Origin: Erythrobacter litoralis
GTDB lineage: Bacteria; Pseudomonadota; Alphaproteobacteria; Sphingomonadales; Sphingomonadaceae
Direction of reading: 5' to 3'
Length of the DNA stretch: 64,000 nt
Assembly (NCBI RefSeq): GCF_001719165.1
Contig: NZ_CP017057.1
Location: 3,187,354-3,251,353, forward strand
Both the position numbers and the translations under genes were made by a program. Positions 1-8,463 of this stretch are shown here, one piece after another (position 1 is the first letter of the stretch; every line of letters begins with the position of its first letter). The notes below the pieces were generated by a model that ran no database searches, had not been told where the DNA came from, and worked only from the letters and a program-made list of their open reading frames with translations.

Positions 1-2
1 GC

Positions 3-674
3 GGCGATTTCAGCGCACCCGAGCAGGACTGGAACGAGGCTGAGCCCGACCTTGCCGACCTGCCGATGGATGGCGGCCTTCACGACTGCCTCGCCTCGGC
101 CCGCGAGCTTGCGCGCAATGCGAGCGCGAGCGAGGATCGCAGCCGCACCGCGCTCTATGCCGCGGTCGGCCGCGCCTATGACGTCTCGCTCGCGGCCCAG
201 GACGCGCCGGAGGAATTCGCCGAGCTGGTAGCCGAAAGCGGACTGACGATACAGGACCGCGCCCCGATGACCCCGGTGGTCAAGCTCGTCTTCGGCAGCG
301 ATTACGACAAGACCCGGCTCACCGAATATGCCGCCGTCCTTTCCCACGCCCACCGAATCGGCCTCGAACGCGGGGCGCTAGCGGGCTTCCTCGGCGAAGT
401 GGAGGGCGGCCTCAAGGCCGTCGTCCAGGCCGAACGCCGCCTGCGCCGCGAGGAAGCGGGCAAGCCCGTCGAGACCGAAAAGGCCGTGCGCGAGGCGCTC
501 GCCGAAAAGCTGCGCGAGCTCGAAGCGTTGATGTTCGAGGACCTGTCGCCCGACGGGCCCGAATTCGGCCTCCTGATGATCCGCCGCGACGAGACCGGGA
601 CGGTCCACCTGCTCGGCGAGATCGAGGAGGACGTGCCCCTGATCGAGCGCGCGGCGAGGAAAATGGTCGGGTAG
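3..674 (+). CDS. Hypothetical protein, 5' end outside the window
   Basis: The frame is open from the left edge of the window with no stop, so the gene probably begins upstream. An internal ATG at 66 would give 202 residues. The product is soluble, rich in Glu, Ala and Arg, with a long predicted helical stretch in the middle (many E/K/R near residues 110-155 counted from the internal Met). It has no signal peptide, membrane segment or motif I recognise. It stops 72 bases before the App1-like gene on the same strand. Function is unknown. Codon use and composition match its neighbours, so I regard it as a real partial gene. Confidence 0.7.
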   Translation, partial: GDFSAPEQDWNEAEPDLADLPMDGGLHDCLASARELARNASASEDRSRTALYAAVGRAYDVSLAAQDAPEEFAELVAESGLTIQDRAPMTPVVKLVFGSDYDKTRLTEYAAVLSHAHRIGLERGALAGFLGEVEGGLKAVVQAERRLRREEAGKPVETEKAVREALAEKLRELEALMFEDLSPDGPEFGLLMIRRDETGTVHLLGEIEEDVPLIERAARKMVG

Positions 675-746
675 AACCCCCCGCTCCGCGAAAGGCCCCG
701 CCATCGCCCCTTGGCCTTGCCGCCCGGGGCGGCTAGATCGCCGGCA

Positions 747-1907
747 ATGCTGCTCGGCCTGTTCTCACGGCGCGGCCCTGTCCGCGTGCAGCCGTTTTTC
801 GGCTATCGCAACGCCGAGCATCTCTATCTGGGTGCCCGCGCCATCCGTGCGCGCGAACCCGTCTTCGAGGCGCGCAGCTTCTGGCGCGATTTCGCAACGA
901 TGCTGGGCGAATACGCCTCGCGCGAGGTGCCGGGCCTGTCAGTCGAAATCGTATATGACTGCGCCAATGGCGAAGTGATCCGCGGCGAGGGCGTGACCGG
1001 GCCCGAGGGCTTCGTGCGGTTCGACCTGCCGATTGCACCCGCCTGCCCGCCCGCCCCGCGCACCCGGTGGGAACACGCGACCCTGCGCTGGCGCTGCCCC
1101 GACCGGGGCGAGCCGGGCGAGGCGCCGGCCTATATCCTCGCGCCCGGAGGCGAGACGCGCATGGGGATCATCTCGGACGTGGACGACACCATCCTCGAAA
1201 CCGGGATCACCGGCAATTTCCGCGCCATTGCCCGCAATTGGAAGCGGGTCTTCGCCCAGATGCCGAGCGAGCGCGTGCTCGTCCCCGGCGCGACCGGCTT
1301 CTTCACCGCACTTGGCGGGTCTGCGCACGGGACGCACGGGACCGAAAAGGCGGGCGGGGCGATCGGCGCCATCGCCCCGCAGGCGCGGGTGCGGCCGGTC
1401 TTCTACGTCTCCTCGAGCCCGTGGAACCTGTTTTCCTATCTCGTCACCTTCAAGCGCGAGCGCGGCCTGCCGCTGGGTCCGGTCATGCTGCGCGACTGGG
1501 GATTCAATCGCCGCACCTTGGGCAAGGAGGGGCACGGCTCGCACAAGCTCGAGGCGATCCGGCGCATAATCTCGACTTTCCCGCAGCTCCGCTTCGCCCT
1601 GATCGGCGACGACACGCAGCGCGACCTCCTCGCCTTCGGCGCAATCGCCGAGGCCCATCCCGATCGCATCGCGGCGGTCTTCATCCGCGAAGTCGCGGGC
1701 GCGCCGCTGACCGATGGGGAACATCGCGCTAAGGCGGCGATAGAGGCGGCGGGGGTGCCGTTCTGGACCGGGAGCGACTACCGCGCGGCGGCACGTTTTC
1801 TCGAAACCGCCGGGCTCGATTTCGAAGGCGGGGTCGAAGGTCTCGTACGCACGGCGAGCGAGGGCCAGGTGCCCCGCAGCGGCCCAGGCGAGCCGGAAGC
1901 GGGGTGA
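747..1907 (+). CDS. App1-family phosphatidate phosphatase-like protein (DUF2183)
   Basis: A 386-residue protein of the App1/DUF2183 family, in which the yeast member dephosphorylates phosphatidate. The key evidence is the HAD-type nucleophile motif SDVDDT at residues 143-148, followed by ETGITGN. Further on, YVSSSPWNLF and the GDDTQRD segment fit HAD motifs II and III/IV. No signal peptide is visible. I chose the ATG at 747; an in-frame TTG at 711 would add 12 residues of low-complexity sequence. The stop codon overlaps the GTG start of the next hydrolase gene, so the two are probably cotranscribed. Substrate in bacteria is not established; a lipid phosphate is inference from the family. Confidence 0.85.
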   Translation: MLLGLFSRRGPVRVQPFFGYRNAEHLYLGARAIRAREPVFEARSFWRDFATMLGEYASREVPGLSVEIVYDCANGEVIRGEGVTGPEGFVRFDLPIAPACPPAPRTRWEHATLRWRCPDRGEPGEAPAYILAPGGETRMGIISDVDDTILETGITGNFRAIARNWKRVFAQMPSERVLVPGATGFFTALGGSAHGTHGTEKAGGAIGAIAPQARVRPVFYVSSSPWNLFSYLVTFKRERGLPLGPVMLRDWGFNRRTLGKEGHGSHKLEAIRRIISTFPQLRFALIGDDTQRDLLAFGAIAEAHPDRIAAVFIREVAGAPLTDGEHRAKAAIEAAGVPFWTGSDYRAAARFLETAGLDFEGGVEGLVRTASEGQVPRSGPGEPEAG

Positions 1908-2866
1908 GAAGGAGAATGCGCAAAGTGTGGTGGAGCCTCGGAATCCTGCTCGGCGTCCTCCTGCTGGGCGGGGCGGCGCTGCAGGTCGCGATCATGCGCA
2001 ATGGCCCGGCCGTGCTCGACACGATCGATCGCATCGCGGGCGAGGATCGCGATGCGTGCCGTCGCGGCATCGCCTCCACGGGCCCCGACCCGCATCAGAA
2101 AGTCGTCGTCTGGGGCCCCTGCCAGGTGTCCGAGGGCCTTGCTGACGACAGGCCGCGCCCGGTCCTGCTGTTCGTCCATGGCGGCAGCTGGAAATCGGGC
2201 GATCCGGAGGATTACGGTTTTGTCGGGCGGGCCTTCGTGCCGGAGGGCTTCGTCGTCGTGCTGGCGGGCTATCGCCTCGTTCCGGGTGGGGAATATCCCG
2301 CCATGGTCGAGGACACGGCCGCGGCGATCCGCTGGACCCACGAAAACATCACGCGCCATGGCGGCGATCCCGACAGGATCGTGCTCGCGGGTCATTCGGC
2401 TGGGGCCTACAATGTCGTGATGGCCGCGTTGGAGCGGCGCTGGCTCGCGCAGGCGGGTGTGCCGCAGGACGCGATCGCGGGCGTGGTCGGTCTTGCCGGG
2501 CCGTATGATTTCTACCCCTTCGAGAGCGATTCCTCGCAAGCCGCGTTCGGCGCTGCGCCCGATCCCGGGGCCACCCAGCCCGTGACCCATGTGACCGGCG
2601 ATGCCCCGCCCGTCCTGCTCGTCCATGGCGAGGCGGACGATCTCGTGAAGCCCCGCAACAGCCGCGAACTCGCCCGCCGGATCGAGGCGGCCGGCGGCCC
2701 GGTCGAAACGCTTTTCCTGCGGGAGGCGAACCACAACGATCCGCTCCTCGCGCTCGCCGCGCCGTGGCGCTGGCGGCGCGACGTCGCGCAAAGGATCGTG
2801 CGCTTCGCCCGCGAGGCCGCGGGCACCGGCTCGCTTTCAGTTTCCGTTCAGGCGCAAACACGCTAG
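1904..2866 (+). CDS. Membrane-anchored alpha/beta hydrolase (carboxylesterase/lipase type)
   Basis: About 320 residues with a single hydrophobic N-terminal segment (residues 8-28), so an anchored or exported hydrolase. Oxyanion-hole motif HGGSW lies near residue 92 and the nucleophile elbow GHSAG near residue 165. Candidate acid and base are the Asp in HGEADD (about 245) and the His in EANHND (about 275). This set fits the HSL/BD-FAE esterase group. The GTG start at 1904 overlaps the upstream stop (GTGA) with GGAAG in front; an ATG at 1916 is the alternative but has AGGAG almost touching it. Substrate is unknown. Confidence 0.85.
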   Translation: MRRRMRKVWWSLGILLGVLLLGGAALQVAIMRNGPAVLDTIDRIAGEDRDACRRGIASTGPDPHQKVVVWGPCQVSEGLADDRPRPVLLFVHGGSWKSGDPEDYGFVGRAFVPEGFVVVLAGYRLVPGGEYPAMVEDTAAAIRWTHENITRHGGDPDRIVLAGHSAGAYNVVMAALERRWLAQAGVPQDAIAGVVGLAGPYDFYPFESDSSQAAFGAAPDPGATQPVTHVTGDAPPVLLVHGEADDLVKPRNSRELARRIEAAGGPVETLFLREANHNDPLLALAAPWRWRRDVAQRIVRFAREAAGTGSLSVSVQAQTR

Positions 2867-2878
2867 AACCCGCGCACG

Positions 2879-4273
2879 ATGTCGCTCCTCCCGGCCCTGT
2901 CATATCGAGCTGCCCCCTGGCGCCCGCTCGCTTACGCGCTCGCCTTCCTTGCGAGCCTTGCGCTGGCGGCGACGCAGGCGGCGGCGCAATCGGTGCTGCG
3001 CGATGCCGAGACCGAGGCGCTGCTCGCCGACATGGCGCGCCCGCTGGTCGAAGCGTCCGAGCTCGAGCCCGAGAACGTCGAGATCGTCCTCATCAACGAC
3101 CCCTCGATCAACGCCTTCGTCGCGGGCGGACAGGTGGTCTACATCCACACCGGCCTGCTCTCGGTCGCCGACACCGCGAACGAGGTTCAGGGCGTGATCG
3201 CGCACGAACTCGGCCATATCACCGCAGGCCACGTGGTCCGTTTCGAGGAGCGAGTGAAGGCGGCGCAGGGCATCACGATCCTTTCGCTCTTGCTCGGCGT
3301 CGGCGCGGCGCTCGCAGGGGCGGGTGAAGCCGCGATGGGCGCCATGATGGCGGGTCAGCAGGCCGCGATGGGCAGTTTCCTGGCCTTCAACCGCAACCAG
3401 GAAGCTTCCACCGACCTTGCCGGTGCGCGTTACCTGTCGGGCGCCGGGATCACCGGGAAGGGCATGATCTCCTTCTTCGAGAAGCTCCGCAATTTCGAGA
3501 TAAGGCGCGGCTACAGCCAGGCTGACGAGGCCGCTTATGGCCGCACCCACCCGCTGTCGGGCGACCGCATCCAGACCCTTCGCGGCCTGCTCCAGCAGGA
3601 CGAAGCCTGGGACGCGCCGGAAGACCGGGAACTGCAGGAGCGTTTCGAGCGGGTCCAGGCCAAGCTCTACGGCTATCTCGCCGAGCCCGAGCGAACCCTT
3701 AATGCCTATCCGCCCAGCGATATGCGCGTCGCGGCGCGCTATGCGCGGGCCTATGCCTGGCACAAGGACGCCCGGGTCGAGAAAGCGCTCGCCGAAGCCG
3801 ATGCGCTGCTCGCGATGGAGCCGAACAATCCCTATTTCCTCGAGCTCGAGGGGCAGGTCCTGCTCGAATCCGGGCGCCCCGACGAAGCGCTCGTCCCCCT
3901 GCGCCGCGCGACCGAGCTGACGCTGAACCAGCCGCTCATCGCCTCGATGTTCGGCCACGCGCTGATCGCGACCGAGGACGAGGCGAATTACGCCGAGGCC
4001 GAGCGCGTCCTGCGCGCGGCGGTCGGGCGCGACAGGCTCAATCCATTCGCGTGGTACCAGTTGGGCATGGTTTATGCCGCGCGCGGCGACATCGCCCGTG
4101 CACGCCTCGCCAGCGCTGAACAGCAGGTCATGGCGCGCCGCTATCCCGAAGCGCTGAGAAGCGCGCAGGCCGCCGAGGCGGCGCTGCCGCGCGGCACGCC
4201 CGACTGGATCCGCGCGCAGGACATCGCCCTGCAGGCGCGCTCCGCTCTCGAACGGCTGCGCGATTCGCGCTAG
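2879..4273 (+). CDS. Secreted M48 metallopeptidase with C-terminal TPR region (BepA/YfgC-like)
   Basis: A 464-residue periplasmic zinc protease. The N-terminus has a signal peptide ending near AAAQS (residues 30-38). The zinc motif HELGH is at residues 109-113, and the downstream third ligand is probably the Glu in the NQEASTDL segment. A glycine/alanine-rich hydrophobic stretch follows the active site, and the last 180 residues look like TPR helices (AYARAYAWHKD, LEGQVLLESGRPDEAL). That architecture is the BepA family, which in E. coli assists outer-membrane protein assembly and degrades misfolded LptD. The role here is inferred from architecture. It lies upstream of a DsbA-like gene and a second M48 gene. 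Confidence 0.9.
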   Translation: MSLLPALSYRAAPWRPLAYALAFLASLALAATQAAAQSVLRDAETEALLADMARPLVEASELEPENVEIVLINDPSINAFVAGGQVVYIHTGLLSVADTANEVQGVIAHELGHITAGHVVRFEERVKAAQGITILSLLLGVGAALAGAGEAAMGAMMAGQQAAMGSFLAFNRNQEASTDLAGARYLSGAGITGKGMISFFEKLRNFEIRRGYSQADEAAYGRTHPLSGDRIQTLRGLLQQDEAWDAPEDRELQERFERVQAKLYGYLAEPERTLNAYPPSDMRVAARYARAYAWHKDARVEKALAEADALLAMEPNNPYFLELEGQVLLESGRPDEALVPLRRATELTLNQPLIASMFGHALIATEDEANYAEAERVLRAAVGRDRLNPFAWYQLGMVYAARGDIARARLASAEQQVMARRYPEALRSAQAAEAALPRGTPDWIRAQDIALQARSALERLRDSR

Positions 4274-4318
4274 CCGCGCCGCCGCCCTCCCGAACCCTTT
4301 CAAACATCGCTCGAGATC

Positions 4319-5032
4319 ATGTCCGCCAGCTTTCGCAACTCGCTTCTCACCGCGCTCATCGCGCTCGTCTTCGGGTTTCTCGGGGCGGCGATCTGGTCCT
4401 ATGCGGGGCTGGCCGACAGCCGCACCCGCGAATACCTCCTCGCCAATCCGAGCATGCTGCAGGAAATAGCCGAGGCCTACCAAGCCGAACAATCGCGCGA
4501 ACGCCTCGCCGAGCTTGGCGATGAAGTCTACGAACCCTTCCCGGGCGCAGTGCTCGGCAACCCGCAGGGCTCGAAGGTGCTGGTCGAGTTTTCCGACTAC
4601 AATTGCGGCTATTGCGAAGCGAGCCTCGAGGATGTCGCCCGCCTGATCGAGGATGATCCCGAACTGAAGGTGGTGCTGCGCGAAATGCCGCAATTCGAAG
4701 GCTCCGAAGCGGCCGCGCGCATGGCGCTCGCCGCCGCCATGCAGGGCAAATACGCCGCCTTTCACAACGCCATGTTCGCGCGCGGCCCGGCCGGACCGGA
4801 AAGCGCCGAGGCGGTCGCACGGGAAATCGGTCTCGACATGGAACGCGCGCGCGCCGACATGCAGTCGGACGCGGTCTCGGTCGAACTCGCGCGCAATTTC
4901 AGCCTCGCCCGCGCGCTCGGCTTTAACGGCACGCCAGCCTTCGTGACGGGCGATGCGACGATCAGCGGCGCGGTCGGCTACGATGCGCTGAGCAAGGCCG
5001 TGAGCGAAGCCGGGACGAGAGCGGAAGGCTGA
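4319..5032 (+). CDS. DsbA-family thiol oxidoreductase/disulfide isomerase
   Basis: A 237-residue exported thioredoxin-fold protein. An N-terminal hydrophobic anchor (residues 9-30) is followed by a helical region (residues 35-65) and then the thioredoxin domain. The active site CGYC sits near residues 96-99 in the context EFSDYNCGYC, typical of the DsbA/Com1 (DsbA-like, DsbG/ScsC side) group. The cis-Pro loop is GTPAFV near residue 202. It probably makes or shuffles disulfides in periplasmic proteins. It lies between two secreted M48 peptidase genes and ends 5 bases before the next start, so the three probably form one unit for envelope protein quality control. Confidence 0.9.
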   Translation: MSASFRNSLLTALIALVFGFLGAAIWSYAGLADSRTREYLLANPSMLQEIAEAYQAEQSRERLAELGDEVYEPFPGAVLGNPQGSKVLVEFSDYNCGYCEASLEDVARLIEDDPELKVVLREMPQFEGSEAAARMALAAAMQGKYAAFHNAMFARGPAGPESAEAVAREIGLDMERARADMQSDAVSVELARNFSLARALGFNGTPAFVTGDATISGAVGYDALSKAVSEAGTRAEG

Positions 5033-5037
5033 GCGCG

Positions 5038-6030
5038 ATGCGGGGGATCGTTCTCGCCGCGCTCCTCGCCGGCTGGGCAGGGCTTGCCACGCCGCTTGCC
5101 GCGGAGCCCGACATCGGGGGCGTCGACCTCGACGCCGAGCGCGCGGCGATCGCGCGGTTCCAGGATGCCGATCAGCGCCTGCAGGATGTCGGCTGGACAA
5201 TCATCCGCGGCAATGCCGAATTCTGCCCGCGCGTGATCCCCTCGATCGGCCTGCAATTGCAGGACCTTGCCAGCTACGGTTCGCCGAAGATCGCGCGCGC
5301 GGCGCTTGGCTTCGAGGGCGATTTCGCGGTCGAGACAGCCGCGCGCGGCTCGCCCGCGGCGCTGTCGGGCGAATTCGCGCGCAACCGCGAGATCGTGGCG
5401 CTCGAACGGTTCGATCCCAATGAATGGCCCTCTGGCAGCCGCAAGGACTGGCGGCGGCTGAAGCGCGCGCACGACCATGTTGATGCGATGCTCGCCGAAC
5501 ATGGCGGGATCACGGTCCGCTTCGCCGATGGCGGAGAGGCGCGCGTGACCCCGGTCGACGTCTGCGCCACTCGGTTCGAACTGATGGGCGGCGGCCGCCG
5601 CGCCGTCGCCGACGGGGAACGGGTCGTGATCGGGATCGAATTTCCCGCCTTCTCCTACGAGGAAGCGGTCTTCGCGGGGGTCGTCGCGCACGAACTGGCG
5701 CACAATTTCCTCGCCCACAGCGAATGGCTCGACCGCAACAAGCGCAAGCGCCGCCATGTGCGCCGGACCGAGCGCGAGGCCGACCGGCTGATGCCTTGGC
5801 TGCTCGCCAATGCGGGCTACGACCCCGAAGCCGCGATCCGTTTCATGGAAACCTGGGGGCGCAAGCATGATGGCGGCCTGTTCCGTGCCCGCACGCATGA
5901 CGGCTGGGACGAACGCGCCGAAGTCATCGCCGCCGAGATCCCGCTCATCCGCGAGCTGATGGCGCGCGAGGGCAAGGCCGACTGGTCGGCGCATTTCAAG
6001 CGCGGAATCGATCCCGACAAGGAGCGCTGA
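5038..6030 (+). CDS. Secreted M48-like metallopeptidase
   Basis: A 330-residue protein with a signal peptide (cleavage likely after PLAAE near residue 22). The zinc-binding motif HELAH lies near residues 218-222 (VVAHELAHNFLAH), with a plausible downstream Glu in RREAD-like context (TEREADRL). The region between signal and active site lacks recognisable domains but contains a paired Cys (FCPR and VCATRF). Unlike the gene at 2879 it has no TPR tail. It starts 5 bases after the DsbA-like gene. The partner or substrate is not known; coexpression with a thiol oxidoreductase fits its cysteines. Confidence 0.85.
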   Translation: MRGIVLAALLAGWAGLATPLAAEPDIGGVDLDAERAAIARFQDADQRLQDVGWTIIRGNAEFCPRVIPSIGLQLQDLASYGSPKIARAALGFEGDFAVETAARGSPAALSGEFARNREIVALERFDPNEWPSGSRKDWRRLKRAHDHVDAMLAEHGGITVRFADGGEARVTPVDVCATRFELMGGGRRAVADGERVVIGIEFPAFSYEEAVFAGVVAHELAHNFLAHSEWLDRNKRKRRHVRRTEREADRLMPWLLANAGYDPEAAIRFMETWGRKHDGGLFRARTHDGWDERAEVIAAEIPLIRELMAREGKADWSAHFKRGIDPDKER

Positions 6031-6090
6031 CCCGGCGGCCAGGCGCCGCCTTTCACCGCGCCCTTCAAACCCGCTTTCGCCCCGCCCGGT

Positions 6091-6109
6091 GCGCCGAACG
6101 GTTCGGCGC
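6091..6109. promoter_or_regulatory. 19-bp palindrome upstream of the histidine kinase gene
   Basis: Arms GCGCCGAAC (6091-6099) and GTTCGGCGC (6101-6109) are perfect 9-base complements around one central base. The site sits 63 bases before the kinase start chosen at 6172. It could be an operator or a hairpin in the leader. It lies directly before an alternative ATG at 6118, which is one reason I prefer the 6172 start. Confidence 0.45.
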
Positions 6110-6171
6110 GCGCGCCCATGGTTCCCGAAAGCCCCTGCTATCTGCGCCAAAATGGTCTACATGGGCCAATC

Positions 6172-7467
6172 ATGTCCGTTCTCGCGATCCAGCCAGCGCC
6201 GTTCTTCGCCAGCAAGAACCGCGCCTTCTGGAACCTCCAGCTTGCCGGCTGGGGCGGCGCTTTCCTGCTGCGCGCGGTGATCGCCTTTGCCAACGACCAG
6301 CCGTTCGATCTGCTCGCGCTGATTCTCGTCACCACCATCACCGGTTTCTCGATCAGCTGCATCCTGTCGGTGATCTACCGCCAGCTCATCAATCGCCAGC
6401 CGATCGTCACCTGGGGCGTGACCGCGCTGGTCCTGATGATCGCGGTGATCTTTCACACCTCGATCGATGCCTGGGTGCAGGGGATCTATTACGGCGCCGC
6501 GCGCGAAACCAGCTTCGCCCAGCGCTTCATCGGCCTCTCCTACATCCCGCTCACCCTGCTCGGCGGGTGGAGCGCGCTCTATTACGCGATCAACTATTTC
6601 CTGACCGTGGAACAGCAGGCCGACCGGCTCGAACGGCTGGAGGCGCAGACCACCGCCGCGCAGCTCGCCATGCTGCGCTACCAGCTCAACCCGCATTTCC
6701 TGTTCAACACGCTCAATTCGATCAGCACGCTGGTGCTGCTCAAACAGACCGAACCCGCCAACGCGATGCTCACGCGGCTTTCAAGCTTTCTGCGCCACAC
6801 GCTCATCATGGAGCCGGGCAGCCAGGTCACGCTTGCCCAGGAGGTCGAGACGCTGAACCTCTATCTCGACATCGAGCGCATGCGCTTCGAGGAGCGGCTG
6901 CGGACTCATTTCGATATCGAGGAGACGGCGCTGTCCGCGATCCTGCCCTCGATGCTGCTCCAGCCGCTGGTCGAGAATGCGGTCAAATACGCCGTCAGCC
7001 CGCAGGAAGAAGGGGCGCGCATTGCGCTCACCGCCAAGGTGATCGGCGACCGTCTGCGCATGACGGTCGAGGATACCGGGCCGGGCATGGACGTGCCGGT
7101 CCAGCACGACCTGCTCGACTATGCCGCGCAGGCCGACAGGATCCGCGCGGCCCAGGGCGCCGCCGGCGAGAGCGGCAGGCCGGTCTCGACCGGGGTCGGC
7201 CTTGCCAATATCCGCAACCGCCTGATCCAGGCCTACGGCGCCTCCCACATCTTCGATACCCGTTCGGAGCCGGGCGGCGGGTTCACCGTGGTGATCGAGA
7301 TTCCCTTCACCCCGCAGGACGAAACCGCCAGCGCGCCGGCGCGTTCAAGCCAGGCGACCGGAAATTCCCGAGCCGACACGGCCTCCGTGCCCGATGCCCC
7401 CCGCAGCGGCACGGCGGACAACGTCATCGATTTAAACCCCCAACGCACGATCGGAACTTCCGCATGA
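6172..7467 (+). CDS. LytS-type sensor histidine kinase (His_kinase PF06580 family)
   Basis: A 431-residue membrane kinase. The N-terminal 145 residues contain four hydrophobic segments with no large periplasmic domain. The phosphoacceptor region reads LNPHFLFNTLNS (His near residue 176). The ATPase domain shows the N box LVENAVKYA, G1 box DTGPGMD and G2 box GVGLANIRNRL. After the catalytic domain there is a Ser/Ala/Pro-rich tail of about 50 residues. The ATG at 6172 is preferred; 6118 is possible. The stop overlaps the response-regulator start (ATGA), so the two are translationally coupled and form one two-component system. The signal sensed is unknown. Confidence 0.92.
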   Translation: MSVLAIQPAPFFASKNRAFWNLQLAGWGGAFLLRAVIAFANDQPFDLLALILVTTITGFSISCILSVIYRQLINRQPIVTWGVTALVLMIAVIFHTSIDAWVQGIYYGAARETSFAQRFIGLSYIPLTLLGGWSALYYAINYFLTVEQQADRLERLEAQTTAAQLAMLRYQLNPHFLFNTLNSISTLVLLKQTEPANAMLTRLSSFLRHTLIMEPGSQVTLAQEVETLNLYLDIERMRFEERLRTHFDIEETALSAILPSMLLQPLVENAVKYAVSPQEEGARIALTAKVIGDRLRMTVEDTGPGMDVPVQHDLLDYAAQADRIRAAQGAAGESGRPVSTGVGLANIRNRLIQAYGASHIFDTRSEPGGGFTVVIEIPFTPQDETASAPARSSQATGNSRADTASVPDAPRSGTADNVIDLNPQRTIGTSA

Positions 7468-8261
7468 CCATTCGCACCATCCTCGTCGACGACGAAAAAC
7501 TCGCCATTCAGGGCCTCCAGGTCCGCCTCCAGGCCTTCGAGGACGTCGAGGTGATCGACACCTGCTCGAACGGGCGCGAGGCGATCCGCAAGATCAAGAC
7601 CGAGAAACCCGACCTCGTCTTTCTCGACATCCAGATGCCCGGCTTCGACGGCTTTTCCGTGGTCAAGGGCGTGATGGAGATCGAGCCGCCGCTGTTCGTC
7701 TTCGTCACCGCCTACGAGGAACACGCAATCCGCGCCTTCGAGGCGAACGCGGTCAACTATCTCATGAAACCGGTCGACGAGGTCCGCCTCGCCGATACGA
7801 TCGAGCGGGTCCGCGAACGCATCGCGCAGAAGAAATCGACCGAGGATGCCGAGCAATTGCTCGACGTGCTGGCCGAAGTCGCCCCTGATCGGGCGGCCGA
7901 GTTCACCGATGCCGATGGCACCGCAGGCGACCGCTTCGAAAAGCTCATCAACGTCAAGGACCGCGGCCAGATCTTCCGCGTCGAAGTCGATTCGATCGAG
8001 CATATCGAGGCCGCGGGCGATTACATGTGCATCTATACCGGCGACAATTCGCTGATCCTGCGCGAGACGATGAAGGATCTCGAACGGCGGCTGGATCCGC
8101 GCAAGTTCCAGCGCGTGCACCGTTCCACCATCGTCAATCTCGACCAGGTCAGGCAGGTCAAGCCACACACCAACGGGGAATGCTTCCTCGTGCTCGATTC
8201 GGGCGCCGAGGTGAAGGTCTCGCGCTCCTATCGCGACGTGGTGGCGCGCTTCGTGCACTGA
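7464..8261 (+). CDS. LytTR-family response regulator
   Basis: A 265-residue response regulator. Residues 1-120 are the receiver domain, with the acidic pocket DD at 9-10, the phosphorylation site Asp55 (VFLDIQMPG), the conserved Thr in FVTAYEE and Lys in LMKPVD. Residues 155-265 form a LytTR DNA-binding domain (IEHIEAAGDYM, FQRVHRSTIVNLDQV). It is coupled by an ATGA overlap to the kinase. Target genes cannot be told from the sequence. A second pair of the same design lies at 45846-47938. Confidence 0.94.
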   Translation: MTIRTILVDDEKLAIQGLQVRLQAFEDVEVIDTCSNGREAIRKIKTEKPDLVFLDIQMPGFDGFSVVKGVMEIEPPLFVFVTAYEEHAIRAFEANAVNYLMKPVDEVRLADTIERVRERIAQKKSTEDAEQLLDVLAEVAPDRAAEFTDADGTAGDRFEKLINVKDRGQIFRVEVDSIEHIEAAGDYMCIYTGDNSLILRETMKDLERRLDPRKFQRVHRSTIVNLDQVRQVKPHTNGECFLVLDSGAEVKVSRSYRDVVARFVH

Positions 8262-8264
8262 TTT

Positions 8265-8364
8265 GTTTCGCACAGCCCCGTCGGGGCTGCGTCCTCGCCA
8301 GGCGCGCAGCAGAGCTGCGCCCGCCGCGGGCGGCAGGTCGGCCTTGCGGACCCTTGCGGGTCCG
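8265..8364. repeat. Array of three hairpins in the 3' region of the LytTR gene
   Basis: Starts with GTTTCGC 4 bases after the stop codon. Three perfect stem-loops follow: CAGCCCC/GGGGCTG at 8273-8289 (3-base loop), GCGCAGC/GCTGCGC at 8304-8320 (3-base loop) and CGGACCC/GGGTCCG at 8347-8364 (loop TTGC). The third is preceded by GCCTTG and followed by A. A matching array lies at 57206-57260 after xth. None has a U-tract, so they are not classical terminators. The rest of the gap to nadC (8365-8463) holds no gene that I can support. Confidence 0.6.
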
Positions 8365-8463
8365 ATGCTATGGCGCATCCCTCTCCCGTTCGTGTCGAGC
8401 GCATTAGAGACGCGCGCGCGGCGCATCTCGACTTCGCTCTATGCGAACGGCTAGGGGTCGGAG

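Noticed and set aside
2900..5200. Open frame of about 766 codons on the minus strand opposite the M48 and DsbA genes
   Set aside because: It is a mirror of GC-rich codon bias. It crosses three well-supported plus-strand genes and its product is an Arg/Ala/Gly-rich sequence with no domain.
8263..8454. Short plus-strand frame in the gap before nadC
   Set aside because: It runs through the three hairpins, has no ribosome-binding site and begins at the LytTR stop. The hairpin array explains this stretch better.
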